DNA from: Parapristionchus giblindavisi
Taxonomy: Eukaryota > Nematoda > Chromadorea > Rhabditida > Diplogasteridae
Direction of reading: 5' to 3'
Assembly: GCA_943737045.1 (NCBI GenBank)
Contig: CALSFV010000039.1
Location: 573,001 to 637,000, forward strand
DNA length: 64,000 bases
Part shown: positions 44,270 through 54,407 of the stretch, piece by piece
Position numbering within the stretch: position 1 is the stretch's first letter
Layout: each line of letters begins with the position of its first letter
Position numbers and translations under genes: made by a program
The notes under the pieces: generated by a model
Databases searched by the model: none
The model's input: the letters and a program-made list of their open reading frames with translations, nothing else
Told to the model about the DNA's origin: nothing

Positions 44270-44723
44270 AGAGCAAAGTTACCTGGCATATCGTTACCCC
44301 TATACATTACCCTGGTAAACGATTACTCCAAATTTTGAATTCTGCGAAAGGAATTAAACGGCTGAATTCAACATTTGGGGTAATCGTTTACCAGGGTATT
44401 ATAGAATTACTAAAGTGTTGCACACACCGCGCCAAATGCCGAATATAGTAAACTTCTCCACCGTTGAGAAAAACGCACTCCAAATTTTCGGAAGGTTTTT
44501 TCGAACGTTTTTTCAATGCATATAATTTTATTTTTATTGAAAGTCCTGTGAAATGATGAGGAAACGCCATAAAATTCGATAAAACTAGAGAAAATGGTAT
44601 GTCGCGCGAAGAAGTGGGCGGAGTCTGAATATTGCGCAGCAAACAGCGGAATTTGTATTGTTCGGACAGTTTTAATTCTATAATAATGTAGAGGGGTAAC
44701 GATATGCCAGGTAACTTTGCTCT
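44270..44723. mobile_element. MITE family M5, longer copy
   Basis: Ends GAGCAAAGTTACCTGGCATA and complement. An inner palindrome, CCCTGGTAAACGATTACTCC...GGGGTAATCGTTTACCAGGG, lies at the left. Shares its end motif with the palindrome at 49321. Confidence 0.85.
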
Positions 44724-44729
44724 CACAAT

Positions 44730-45010
44730 CAATCAATCAATCAATCAATTTATCAAATCAGGCAATATATGCTCAGATGAGGATGGGTCTATATTCATCA
44801 TAGGTTGCATTCCACCAGTGTCTTCCAATAGCTCGAGTCAGATCGTCTCTCCAGCGTACGCGAGGTTTTCCACAAGGGCGGTTCCTGTTGTACGGCGTCC
44901 ACATCGTAGTAGCACGACTCCACTGTTCCAACTTCATATTCCGGATCTTGAGGGCCCATTGAGCTTTTCGTTTTAAGCTTTCCTGTATCCAATCTCGTAG
45001 CTTGGTGCTC
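44730..45010 (-). mobile_element. Non-LTR retrotransposon fragment (reverse transcriptase C-terminal tail)
   Basis: The minus strand frame contains LKRKAQWALKIRNMK and then RPCGKPRVRWRDDLTRAIG, which matches the conserved block after the reverse transcriptase of RTE/jockey-like LINEs (GRP..RW.DD....G). It ends in a (ATTG)n tail at 44729-44748. 5'-truncated. Confidence 0.75.
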
Positions 45011-45214
45011 TCACAATCAGCGTGTAATATATAGTCGGATACATGCATGAAAGTTCTGAAATAGGCTACGTAACAATTATTTTCATTTATTTTTGAAATT
45101 TGCAACTGAACTTTACATGTATGTATTATTATATTATTCATAATTAGTTCCACATTAGCCATATTTCTATAATTCCATACTATCATAAGTAATTAGATTT
45201 GCGATTTAGCAGGT

Positions 45215-45282
45215 TTGCAAAAATTTGGTGACGCTCTATATAACCCTACATTTTCATTGTTTTATCATTATTTCATTCAGAA
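45215..45282 (+). promoter_or_regulatory. Core promoter of peptide locus 9
   Basis: TATATAA at 45237-45243, 46 nt before the ATG; unaltered although the gene is broken. Confidence 0.55.
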
Positions 45283-45667
45283 ATGCGTCTTATTCTCATT
45301 CTTCTCATTATCGCCACTCTCGTTTCTTCCTTTGGATATCTGGGTGGGAATCTCAAAGATCTATTTATTTATTTATTTATTTATTTATTTATTCCATCAA
45401 ATATAAATGTTCATAATCACATTAATAACACAGGGAAAAGGGGAGATGGATTTCCGTCAAACAATTCGGTTATTTTGATCTTTGATCTTTAATCTTTGAT
45501 CTTTGATCTTTGATCTTTGATCTTTTATTCAAGGTGTGAGGCAGCTCATTCTAAGGACATTGCACAATGCACGGATGAATGTTTCAAGGTTCGAGCTGGC
45601 AAATTTCTGACTTGAAAAGATCTCTGAAAATTTTCAGATACTGAACGTTCCTCAATCCAAAGAATAG
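45283..45667 (+). pseudogene. Peptide locus 9, disrupted by a retroelement tail
   Basis: The signal peptide (MRLILILLIIATLVSS) and exons 2 (45534-45588) and 3 (45638-45667) remain recognisable. The end of exon 1 with the first cysteine is gone. After GGATATCTGG the sequence goes into intron-like GTGGGAATCTCAAAG, and then into (ATTT)n and a LINE 3' end (45360-45470). Any splice from the remaining donor would put exon 2 out of frame. The intron heptamer has its highest copy number here (about seven TTTGATC units). Confidence 0.75.
45360..45470 (-). mobile_element. LINE 3' end (family L2), inserted in peptide locus 9
   Basis: On the minus strand: GACGGAAATCCATCTCCCC, TGTGTTATTAATGTGATTAT, TTTGATGGAATAAATAAATA. 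Same 3' end and (TAAA)n tail as 47470-47641. Confidence 0.8.
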
Positions 45668-45839
45668 GTGAAGCCAATATGAAGATAGAATAAAACTTAT
45701 TTATTTATCCTTATGCGATACATTAAACAGAACAAAAAAATAAACAAAATTTGATTGTTTTGAAATAAATTAAGTAATAAGGAAAGGTTTGTAGCGGCAA
45801 TTACTGGATCACAGCGTCGGGTGTGGAGTACATGGGGTA

Positions 45840-45946
45840 TTAAAGGCACACCCCCTATACCCTACGCATTGGCAATACTCTCTCGTAGACAAAGAATGCG
45901 AGAGAGTGTGGCCAGAGCGGAGAGTTAGCTTGGGGTGTCGCTTTAA
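45840..45946. mobile_element. M1 MITE
   Basis: TTAAAGGCACACCCCC...GGGGTGTCGCTTTAA with the GAGAGAGTGTGGCCAGAGCG arm. Among the best preserved copies. Confidence 0.88.
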
Positions 45947-46349
45947 AGGTCTTGATTATGAAGACAGCTGTCCTTATATTAAATAATAATTTTTTCACTT
46001 AATGGTTCGTACAACATAAATATCATCTTCATATGATTCCTAATAAATGTGAAATACCAAAGATCAAAGAATATTTAGATATAGAGTGCTTCGTGTGGTG
46101 AATCTCTATCATTCTACCCGAACAGTCTTATAACGAAAAAAACGCGAGGGTCTACATCTTTAAGGAAAAAAAAGAGAAAATAGCATCTTAATATTAAAAT
46201 TGAACTTTCAATCAACCTTTTTACACGCACAAAGACTCAGAAATAAGTTAACATAGAAATTATGCAAATATATTGTTGAAATTTGCAGCTGATATCTGCA
46301 TAACTGCACTTATATTCATAATTTGCCTATATTTAACCTTTTGCATGTT

Positions 46350-46416
46350 TGCACTATTTTGGTGACGCTCTATATAACCCTCCAATCTCCTTGCTTCGTC
46401 ATTATTTCATTCAGAA
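46350..46416 (+). promoter_or_regulatory. Core promoter of peptide locus 10
   Basis: TATATAA at 46371-46377, 46 nt before the ATG. Confidence 0.6.
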
Positions 46417-46699
46417 ATGCGTCTTCTTCTCATTCTTCTCATTATCGCCAATCTCGTTTCTTCCTATAATCCGTTTGATGTTATGGGTAACTGCAGGTCA
46501 ACGTAGGTTTTCTTCTCTCTCAAATGATCCGTTCATTTTGATCTTTGATCTTAAATTATAGTTGCGAGAACAACGAATACCCTGAGCGTTGCGCTAATCG
46601 ATGCTTCGACGTAAGATTTGGCATTCTTGACTTGAAAAGATCAGTGCATATATTCAGGAATACGTTAGCGCACAAGCCAGTGGGGATTGGAGTCGATGA
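46417..46699 (+). CDS. Small secreted Cys-hairpin peptide, locus 10
   Basis: Exons 46417-46502, 46562-46610 and 46658-46699, 58 aa. Signal MRLLLILLIIANLVSS. C-RST-C, 8 residues (ENNEYPER), C-ANR-C, ending GDWSR. Intron 2 is 47 nt; retained, the frame stays open to TAA at 46719-46721. Only two TTTGATC units precede the intron-1 acceptor. Confidence 0.8.
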
Positions 46700-46939
46700 A
46701 GCATATTTGAAGAACGAATAAAGCTTATGATAGTAATTGTTCATGCTTACACACGAAACACAGACTGCATTTAAGAATATGGGGACAATACGTTTAATAC
46801 GAAATTCTTCACGCTTCATCGATCCAGTCACGCAAAATTATTCTTGTCCAACAGACTCTAAGAAATTGGCAGCACATTTGCATGAGTTTAATTGCATTAG
46901 TCATATTTTTTCTATAATTTGGCCTTTTGCATGTTCGCA

Positions 46940-47002
46940 CTAATTTGGTGGCGCTGTATATAACCCTTCATTCTCTTTGTTTCATCATTATTTCATTCAG
47001 AA
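46940..47002 (+). promoter_or_regulatory. Core promoter of peptide locus 11
   Basis: TATATAA at 46957-46963, 46 nt before the ATG. Confidence 0.6.
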
Positions 47003-47316
47003 ATGCGTCTTCTTTTCCTTCTTCTTCTCATTGTCGCCACTATCGTTTCTTCCTATAGTGTCGAATATGACTTTCGTGATCCTATTAGTCAGCAGGAAAA
47101 TTGCAGGAGGACGTATGTTTCTCTTTTTCCGTTCCCTTTGATCTTTGATCTTTGATCTTGAATTATAGTTGTGCGGATGAGACAAACGCTTACGTCGAAA
47201 ATTGCTTCGATGTATGCATGCAGGTTCGAGTTGACATTGTGGTCTAGGAATCAGATCTAAAAAACAAACTTCAGATACCCTATCCTCCGGAACCCGTCGA
47301 AATTTATAAGTATTAA
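47003..47316 (+). CDS. Small secreted Cys-hairpin peptide, locus 11
   Basis: Exons 47003-47112, 47169-47223 and 47275-47316, 68 aa, the longest member. Signal MRLLFLLLLIVATIVSS, then an extra acidic stretch (EYDFRDPISQQEN) before C-RRT-C, 10 residues, C-FDV-C. The tail is Pro-rich and ends YKY, without Gly-Arg. Intron 2 is slightly longer (51 nt) and contains an in-frame TAG, so the short form is the only sensible product. It lies only 300 bp from locus 10, with its promoter between. Confidence 0.8.
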
Positions 47317-47454
47317 ATATGGAGATCGATTAAATAAAGCTTATAATAGTCATTGTTCATTCATGCACACGAAACACAGACTGCATTTAAGAAAAAGGGG
47401 ACAATACGTTTACTAAGAATAATACTTTATTCTTTATTCATAGGGTTATCAAAT

Positions 47455-47641
47455 CTCCCTCCCAATCTCATCATTAAAGTTTCTCTAATTCGTCCCTGAA
47501 CCCCTTCCTTTGAAAACTGCCACCGAGCCCAATCCGAAATCGCGTATAAGCGACGGAAATCCATCTCCCCTCTTCCCTGTGTTATTAATGTGATTATGAA
47601 CATTTATATTTGATGGAATAAATAAATAAAATAAATAAATA
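47455..47641 (+). mobile_element. LINE 3' end (family L2), plus orientation
   Basis: CGACGGAAATCCATCTCCCC, TGTGTTATTAATGTGATTAT, TTTGATGGAATAAATAAATA, then AACAAGTGATGACACT as in the uninterrupted downstream of locus 6 (37455). 5'-truncated insertion. Confidence 0.75.
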
Positions 47642-48124
47642 AATAACAAGTGATGACACTGGATAAAGGGTTTGGGCTTTATTCAATTCTCCGGTGGTAT
47701 AGACTACCATCTCGCATTAATCTTCTTGAAGTTACCACGATAACGAACCCGGGGATGACCTGGAGATCGACTTTGATGTAGTAATATGGCAGTCTATACC
47801 ACCGGAGAATTGAATAACGCGCTTCATCGATCCAGTCACGCAAACATATCATTCGTCTGATCCTCTCGTTAGTCCATGGTTCTAATCTTGTGACGCCCCA
47901 GATAAAGACTTTTTTGATCTATTTTTAAAAATATATTTTGAATGCCAAGGTGTATCATTTAATGCTTAAACATATTCATAAAACATAAAATTGTACTGGA
48001 AAACTATTTTTGTATTCCAACCGAGAAAACACGCATAAAGCTCAGAAATGAGACAAAAATTTGCAGCTGAAATTTGCATGACTGTAATTATATTATTCAT
48101 AATTAGATTTGTCCTTTTGCATTT

Positions 48125-48192
48125 TTGCACCATTTTGGTGACGGTCTATTTAACCCTTCATTCTTTTTGTTTCATGATTATTTCGTTCAGAA
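48125..48192 (+). promoter_or_regulatory. Core promoter of peptide locus 12
   Basis: TATTTAA at 48147-48153, a weaker variant, still 46 nt before the ATG. Confidence 0.5.
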
Positions 48193-48464
48193 ATGCGTCT
48201 TCTTCTCCTTCTTCTCATTATCGCCACTATCGTCTATTCCATTCCGTGGGATCCTCATCGTGAAATTTATTTTTGCAAGCAAAGGTAGGTTGTTTTTTAA
48301 AGACCCGTTCCCGTTGATCTTTGATCTTTGATCTTAAATTCTAGATGTTATAATTCCAAAGACGTTGACCGTTGTTTTGATGCTTGTGAAAAGGTTAGAG
48401 ATGACATTTGTGACTTGAAAAGATCTGTGAATATCTTTAGGGCTACGAAGAACTGGATGAGTAG
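48193..48464 (+). CDS. Small secreted Cys-hairpin peptide, locus 12
   Basis: Exons 48193-48284, 48345-48393 and 48441-48464, 54 aa, the shortest. Signal MRLLLLLLIIATIVYS. C-KQR-C, 8 residues (YNSKDVDR), C-FDA-C, and an acidic tail GYEELDE. Retaining intron 2 keeps a long open frame with three additional cysteines (continues VRDDICDLKRSVNIF) beyond the usual AATAAA, so the unspliced reading may be chance. The intron-1 acceptor is CTAG/A instead of the usual TAG/TTG. Confidence 0.75.
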
Positions 48465-50514
48465 GAATTTTATCGGTGAAGCATGCCTATGCATGAAAAG
48501 ATCGAATAAAGCTTGTGATAGTAATTGTTTATGCATACACACGAAACACGAATTGCTTTTAAGATGAAGGGACAATACATTTTTAAAATAATACATTATA
48601 CTTTTCAAGTGATAACCCTAGATGAAGGGGTGGGCGTTTTTTTTTGAATTCCTAAGTTGGTACAGACCATAATCTCTCATCAATCTTCTTGACGCCAACG
48701 ACCACGGGGTTGACCTGGAGATCGACTTTGATGTAGTTATATTGCATCCACTTAGTGGATCTTCTAGCTATCTTTCGGAATACATTTCTCTTATATGAAT
48801 CGAAATTCTTAAAGGGATAAGGAAGACCAAATCAAGTTGAGTTCAGATTGTAGCTTTGACCACTCCGCAATCAAAAATCATTATCAAAATTTTTTTTAAA
48901 AATTGTAAAAATGTACAGACCAACCAAATAATTCGTAGTGTAACTCAATGGACAGTTGAGTGGTGCACGTGGTGTGGCCGATGGGTCAATTTCCCAATTC
49001 GGCTCCCGTTATTTTTTTCGATTTTCAAAGAAATTTTGTATGTGTTTATGACATCTATTTAATGTTTTGACATTCCCATCATCAATTACAACTCAATTTC
49101 TCACATATATGCCGAAAAGCGTCGGTGTATGGTTTGTCCTAACAAGTTGTGATACTGGTGCGTTCCTGGGTAATACACAGCCTTTCCATCAAGTAGAATA
49201 GGCTACAGCATAAAATCAAATAAAGATTCATACAAACAAGATTCATCTATATAGACACTGTTTATCTTGAATTAATTATTACATAATAAATATAAAGTAA
49301 TCAAGCATCGAATGAATGGAACACTGAGAGCAAACTTACCTGGCAAATCGTTACCCCGATACACTTTCCTGGCAAACGATTACCCCAAATGGTGAATTAT
49401 TCAACGGCTGAATTCACCATTTGGGGTAATCGTTTGCCAGGAAAGTGTATCGGGGTAACGATTTGCCAGGTAAGTTTGCTCTCAGTGTAGAGGAAGAGTG
49501 TAGGCTTGAGTGCATCCGATTGGCCTGGAGATAATCAAAATGATTCAATCTTTATCGCAGTCATTCAAGTCTTAGTTGGTGACATTGTCGATAACGACAA
49601 AACACACCCTGTTTTCACGACAACGGTTGACCACACATGAGGTGTATACGTGCATTCTACCTACAACTGTCTGAGCAGAGCTCACTGACCTAGCATTAAA
49701 AAAACTTGCCAACCAGTAATATCTTCCTCTTACCTTATTTCATTATCCGTTTCACTTTAGGCAGGCCTCGTCGTACCAGTGTTCACTTTTACCGTTGACT
49801 GTCTCGAAGCGCTCGAGGAGATTGCCTAATATTGATTGATTTGATGGCATTATGGATTGATTCAATCACATCAGACTCATCACTAAGATACTTATACGAA
49901 ACCTAAACTAGCTCATCCAAATCATATGTGCCCTTGTAAAAGACAAAAACTAAAACGACAAAGAACCAGCGAATTCAATGTTTCAACTAGAGCTGGCTGC
50001 GGGCTCGAAGGGAGGGGAGTGGGAGTGATGGGAAAGGAAAGGAGGGAGAGGGGAGGAAAAGGACGCTGCCGCAATCCCATTGTAGGCCCACAACTCCCGA
50101 ATAACCAACTCTAGTTGCAACTATTATGCAAAGGAGAGTCCTCTAATGGAAACAAAATTATGTGATGAATAGAAAAATATATTGCATTGATCAAATAAAA
50201 AATAAGCCACGTTACCGTTCGCCCTTGTTGAATAGTTCAGCGTGCCCATCGCCAGAGCCGACATAGGTGAGCCTGAATGGGATACAGTACGGTAAAGAGC
50301 AACGATAGCGTAAGGGTAAATATATAGTCTTCCAGCAATTTTCCTCGATTATAGATACAACATTTATTATTATGTGATTATTAATTTCCGAGTGTCGATT
50401 GACCGACCGTGGCTAATATCGGTAATGCCCAGTTTGCGAAAAGAAAAAAAAGGTGAAAGTATGAATGTATAAAAATACGAGAGATTACTACGATTTTGAA
50501 ATTCATTTTTGCAG
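48465..50514. other. Gene-free stretch downstream of locus 12
   Basis: 48,655-48,820 is a repeat (CAGACCATAATCTCTCATCA, GATCTTCTAGCTATCTTTCG) found again at 50,881-51,030. The palindrome at 49321 is the only clear element. 49,990-50,090 is purine-rich. No exon recognised. Confidence 0.5.
49321..49498. mobile_element. 178-bp near-perfect palindrome (MITE family M5, short copy)
   Basis: ACACTGAGAGCAAACTTACC pairs with GGTAAGTTTGCTCTCAGTGT, and the pairing continues to the centre (GGTGAATTATTCAACGGCTG). The end motif and the GGGGTAATCGTTT block match the element at 44270. Confidence 0.92.
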
Positions 50515-50765
50515 GCCTCCTGGACAAACAGCGGCTGCGCAACAACATTTCCGCTGCTACAATCGAGTCCTGCCTCCTTCTCCGTTGCAATTCCATTGGC
50601 GAACGTGCACGTGAGATCTCCTATCAGCCCCGTCCCATCCTTGTCCCTCATTCCGATCGTTCTGTCAATGTTGCCAATGCTCCCCAGACAGAAGTGACCC
50701 ATGGATATGCGTCCGATGAGAGCGATTTCGATGAAAAAAAGAGTAATTTTTCTACTCAACCGTGA
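50515..50765 (+). CDS. Terminal exon resembling a hAT dimerisation domain
   Basis: The acceptor TTTTTGCAG opens 83 codons to TGA. RLRNNISAATIESCLLLRCN resembles the C-terminal dimerisation segment of hAT transposases and hAT-derived host proteins (R.RLSPEN...L.LR.N). The rest is Ser/Asp/Glu-rich (YASDESDFDEKK). No preceding exon with a BED finger or RNase-H-like core is visible upstream in 4 kb. It may be a fragment or the end of a long-intron gene. Only the first 50,408 bp of this arrangement repeats within the window, so the second copy lies outside. Confidence 0.45.
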
Positions 50766-50880
50766 CCCCAAAGCACGGCTGCCACGAGGGACAGAAGAGT
50801 AGCAGAGAGAGTAGAAAAGATTACGCACTAGTTGGAGAGAGAGAATAATTAGTGACTAGTGACTGGTTCTCGCCACCCTA

Positions 50881-51060
50881 GTACAGACCATAATCTCTCA
50901 TCAATCTTCTTGACGCCAACGACCACGGGGTTGACCTGGAGATCGACTTTGATGTAGTTATATGGCATCCACTTAGTGGATCTTCTAGCTATCTTTCGGA
51001 ATACATTTCTCTTATATGAATCGAAATTCTTAACGCTTCATCGATCCAGTCACGAAAACA
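50881..51060. repeat. Copy of the peptide-locus 3' flank (48659-48820)
   Basis: CAGACCATAATCTCTCATCA through CTTATATGAATCGAAATTCT matches 48663-48815 nearly exactly, followed by CTTCATCGATCCAGTCACG, also at 47822. Confidence 0.85.
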
Positions 51061-51112
51061 TGTCATTTTTCTGATCCACTCGTTAGTCCATCTGTCTAAT
51101 CTTGCTCTCTGC

Positions 51113-51649
51113 TGTTGAAATCCTTGCATGATCCAAGTAAAATTCGTGCAATTAATGGTATGATATAGCATGGAAAATACTCGAATCATGCATGGATTAT
51201 CCGTGATCATGCATGGATTCTGTCATTCCATGCATGATCACGGAAAATTCGTGCACGATCACGGAAGATCCATGCATGATCACGAACGATGGATATTCCA
51301 TGCTCTGGTGTTGAAATCCTTGCATGATCACGAATACAAGTATAATCATGCATGATTCGACATTCCATACTTGATCATGCATGGAATATCCATAGTTCGT
51401 GATCATGCAGGTATCTTCAGTGATCATGCACGAATTTTCCGTGATCATGCATGGAATGACAGAATACATGCATGATCACGGATAATCCATGCATGATTCG
51501 AGTATATTCCATGCATGATCATGCCACTAATTGCACGAATTTTACTTGGATCATGCATGGATTCAAACACCTGAGTGCATGATCATGCATGGAGTGTCGA
51601 ATCACGCATGATTATATTAGTATTCGTGATCATGCAAGGATTTCAACTC
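51113..51649. mobile_element. Foldback element built of GATCATGCATG repeats
   Basis: Ends GTTGAAATCCTTGCATGATC and complement. In between, GATCATGCATGGA or its complement recurs more than fifteen times. Arms pair, for example AAGTAAAATTCGTGCAATTA at 51137 with its mirror near 51530. The frames with repeated SVIMHG are repeat artefacts. Confidence 0.88.
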
Positions 51650-52519
51650 CAGAATGATCCGTGCCGCTTTTTGCCTTACGAGCTTTACGAGAGCTTTATG
51701 GTGAACTAGATATAAATATGAAAGTCTAGATCTAATCAGGAGTGAAGCGATGTACATATATCTATATCAAGCATTCGACTCTAATATATTTATCGATTTT
51801 ACCAAATAATCGGTGATCTGGCTCTCCAAAACGCATTGGTAATCAAAAGAGCAAACGGATGCCACGATACACTATGTTGGAGAACAATCCCCCTTATTTA
51901 GAGAAGTTTGCTTTCCGAATGCATTTGTTTTCTTCCATCTGTTTTCGAATTTTTTGAGTAATCGACTTTCTTTTACTACAAGAAATACTTGGAACTCTGC
52001 AAATCTGTCTATTGATTTGTTTGATTTGATTTGAACTGTCACACCATTGAAATCTTGTTAAAGTTCACAATTACTGATAAAATAAAGTCCGAGTTTCCCA
52101 ATCACATCAGCACAGTTCAATCCATAAAATTGAAGGATTATTTTCGCTTTAATGCACGCAGTTCTAGCAAAGATGTTGCAAAAAGGAGCAAATAAAATAT
52201 GTTCAACCAAAAACATAAATATCAGAAAAGCAAAAATAAATTTTAAAAGTAAGAAAAATCAGTTCACGATATATTCTCGGTAAATTTACTGTAATTAATA
52301 TCATCTACCTTAAACCACGAAGTTCACTGTTAATTTAAATTTTCATATTTATGCTTATTTTTTATTGGTTTACGCAAACCACGAGCTTACAGGTATTTGA
52401 ATGGAGGGGATTCAAAGGAGGGACCCGAGAGATGCTTCGCTCTTGGCAGAATCGGGTATGTTATACACAGGCAACTCTAGTTGCGTTTTATCAGAACTAC
52501 GTTTCCAATTGGGATATTT

Positions 52520-52555
<36 letters not shown>

Positions 52556-53235
52556 ACTCTTTAATCTAATTAGCTGATTTCCAAATCTAATTGTGTCACG
52601 TTACTAGCTAATCGCGCCATAATTACATGCAAAATGAGTTGCCTATGCAGTTACGCTAGCTGTTTCAAGTTAACCAGCTCATTCTTCTGATTGGCGTTAA
52701 TTGAGAGCAACATACGATGCGGCTTATTCAGCTCTCATAATATTTAAGCCATGCACGTTTTTCGAGAGTGGTCATGATATAACAGAGAAAAGGTAGACCG
52801 AAAAAGAGAGATCACACAAAAGTGAGAGAGCACAGACGATGAGAGTACACCATCGTGCAGATATGCCGTAATTTTGGCACTTCTTCGGTTTCTGGCCACC
52901 CCCCCCCCCCTAACCCCCCCCCCACCTCCTCTCTCCTTTCGCTATCATTTCGCGTAGTAACCGACCGTCTTTTCGTGGCCAGATACCGAAGAAGTTCAGT
53001 AATTTTTTTTGGCTTTTTTTGCCAAATTTCAATGCGCGCTCTAGAGAGATATACTCGTATTAAAAGAAACGCTGTAATTAAAGGAATGTAAAGGATGGAT
53101 CATTTATGAACAAAGCATTGATATTATTATGTATAAGTTGAACGACTCGGTTGATTCTAGGGACGAAATAGTAATAATATTTTATTCTTTTAAATATAAA
53201 TGCATGATGAATGATGAAATGCTTTTCTTTTTTAG
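51650..53235. other. Gene-free stretch
   Basis: (TA)n at 52527-52553, C-tracts at 52900-52925. No exon recognised with confidence. Confidence 0.45.
52527..52553. repeat. (TA)n microsatellite
   Basis: About 13 TA units. Confidence 0.95.
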
Positions 53236-54373
53236 AAGAATTCGATGAGGAGACTCCGCACAGCGCCTCGAGCGACAAAAGAACGCGCTTCTCACGATGA
53301 TCAGTGTGCGTGAACTGAGAGCGCTGATTGATGAAGTGGAAGGAAGAGCACCCAGCCTGGCATACGTCAAGGTTGCTAATTCGCCCCTCAAAAGTTTCGA
53401 AATGAAAAGAGAAACAGTATAGGAGTATCCATGAACGTTGGCAAACCGTTTGCCGACAAACGTCACCCCCCCCCCTTCGCTTGTGACGTCGCATTTGCCT
53501 GCAACCAGTTTGCTAACGTTCATGGATACGGCCCCTGAAGATAGACTGTGAAAAGCGAGTATATCTTTCTCTTCTTTTCTTTTCATTTCGTTACTTTCGA
53601 ACACAGCATTATTGATTGCCCTCATATAACTAATTTCGAACTAGATTTTTCACTGTTTATTCTTTCCGATGAGTGAAGAGCGCACCGCTAAACGCAGCGG
53701 GACTCGAACCCCCCGCAGGAGTGCTGAAATGCGTGCGATCGGAATGAAACGCATACGTGGCCTCTCGCACATGCGGAAATCTTCGGTAGGTAGCTTTCTT
53801 TATCCAATCACAAACATACAAAGTAGAAAGTTTAAATAAGGAATAATTAATAGACGAATGTTATAAGGGGAGATTACAAATGCATTGTTATGCGTGCTCA
53901 TAGTGAAATATTCAACGTTTAAGAAATCAACCGAGAGATATCGTTCAAAGCTAAGCTTACATGCGTGACCAACCTTTGTCGCTGAAAATGAAGATCGGGT
54001 AAGCCAGACGCAAAAATCATTTGACATCTTGCGAAGTTTAGGGACTCCGTACTCACTTTTTGTGTTTTTTTAGCGAATTTTGGTTAAATCGGGAGGGTCG
54101 AGTGGGAAAACCGGGTAGGTCTTGCCTTTAGCGATGGTACCGTAAATCACATTTTTTTTGAATGCAATCGTTGCTTGAGACTCCACTAGAACATGTATTT
54201 GTTTGTTGATATTGCTATATATTTATTATTATTACTATTTTTACAGACTATGTGAATTCCGTGCACTCATATCACAGATATTATAACTTATTTGTACGTT
54301 ATAATTATCATTAGGTTGATGTACCAAATGCATATTTTGTGTTTGTTTTGTTCCAAATGTTCAAAGTAGACGA

Positions 54374-54407
<34 letters not shown>

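Noticed and set aside
42077..44976. Numerous 60-137-codon frames repeated at +13592
   Set aside because: They fall in foldback arms and LINE tails. Their recurrence is due to the tandem duplication, not to coding constraint. Only the LINE C-terminal block is a real protein relic.
51170..51469. Frames with repeated SVIMHG-type residues
   Set aside because: Product of the GATCATGCATG repeats in the foldback.
53690..53760. tRNA-like GGACTCGAACCCC on the plus strand (T-arm complement)
   Set aside because: No D-arm, anticodon arm or acceptor pairing upstream. The stretch lies in a plausible basic coding exon.
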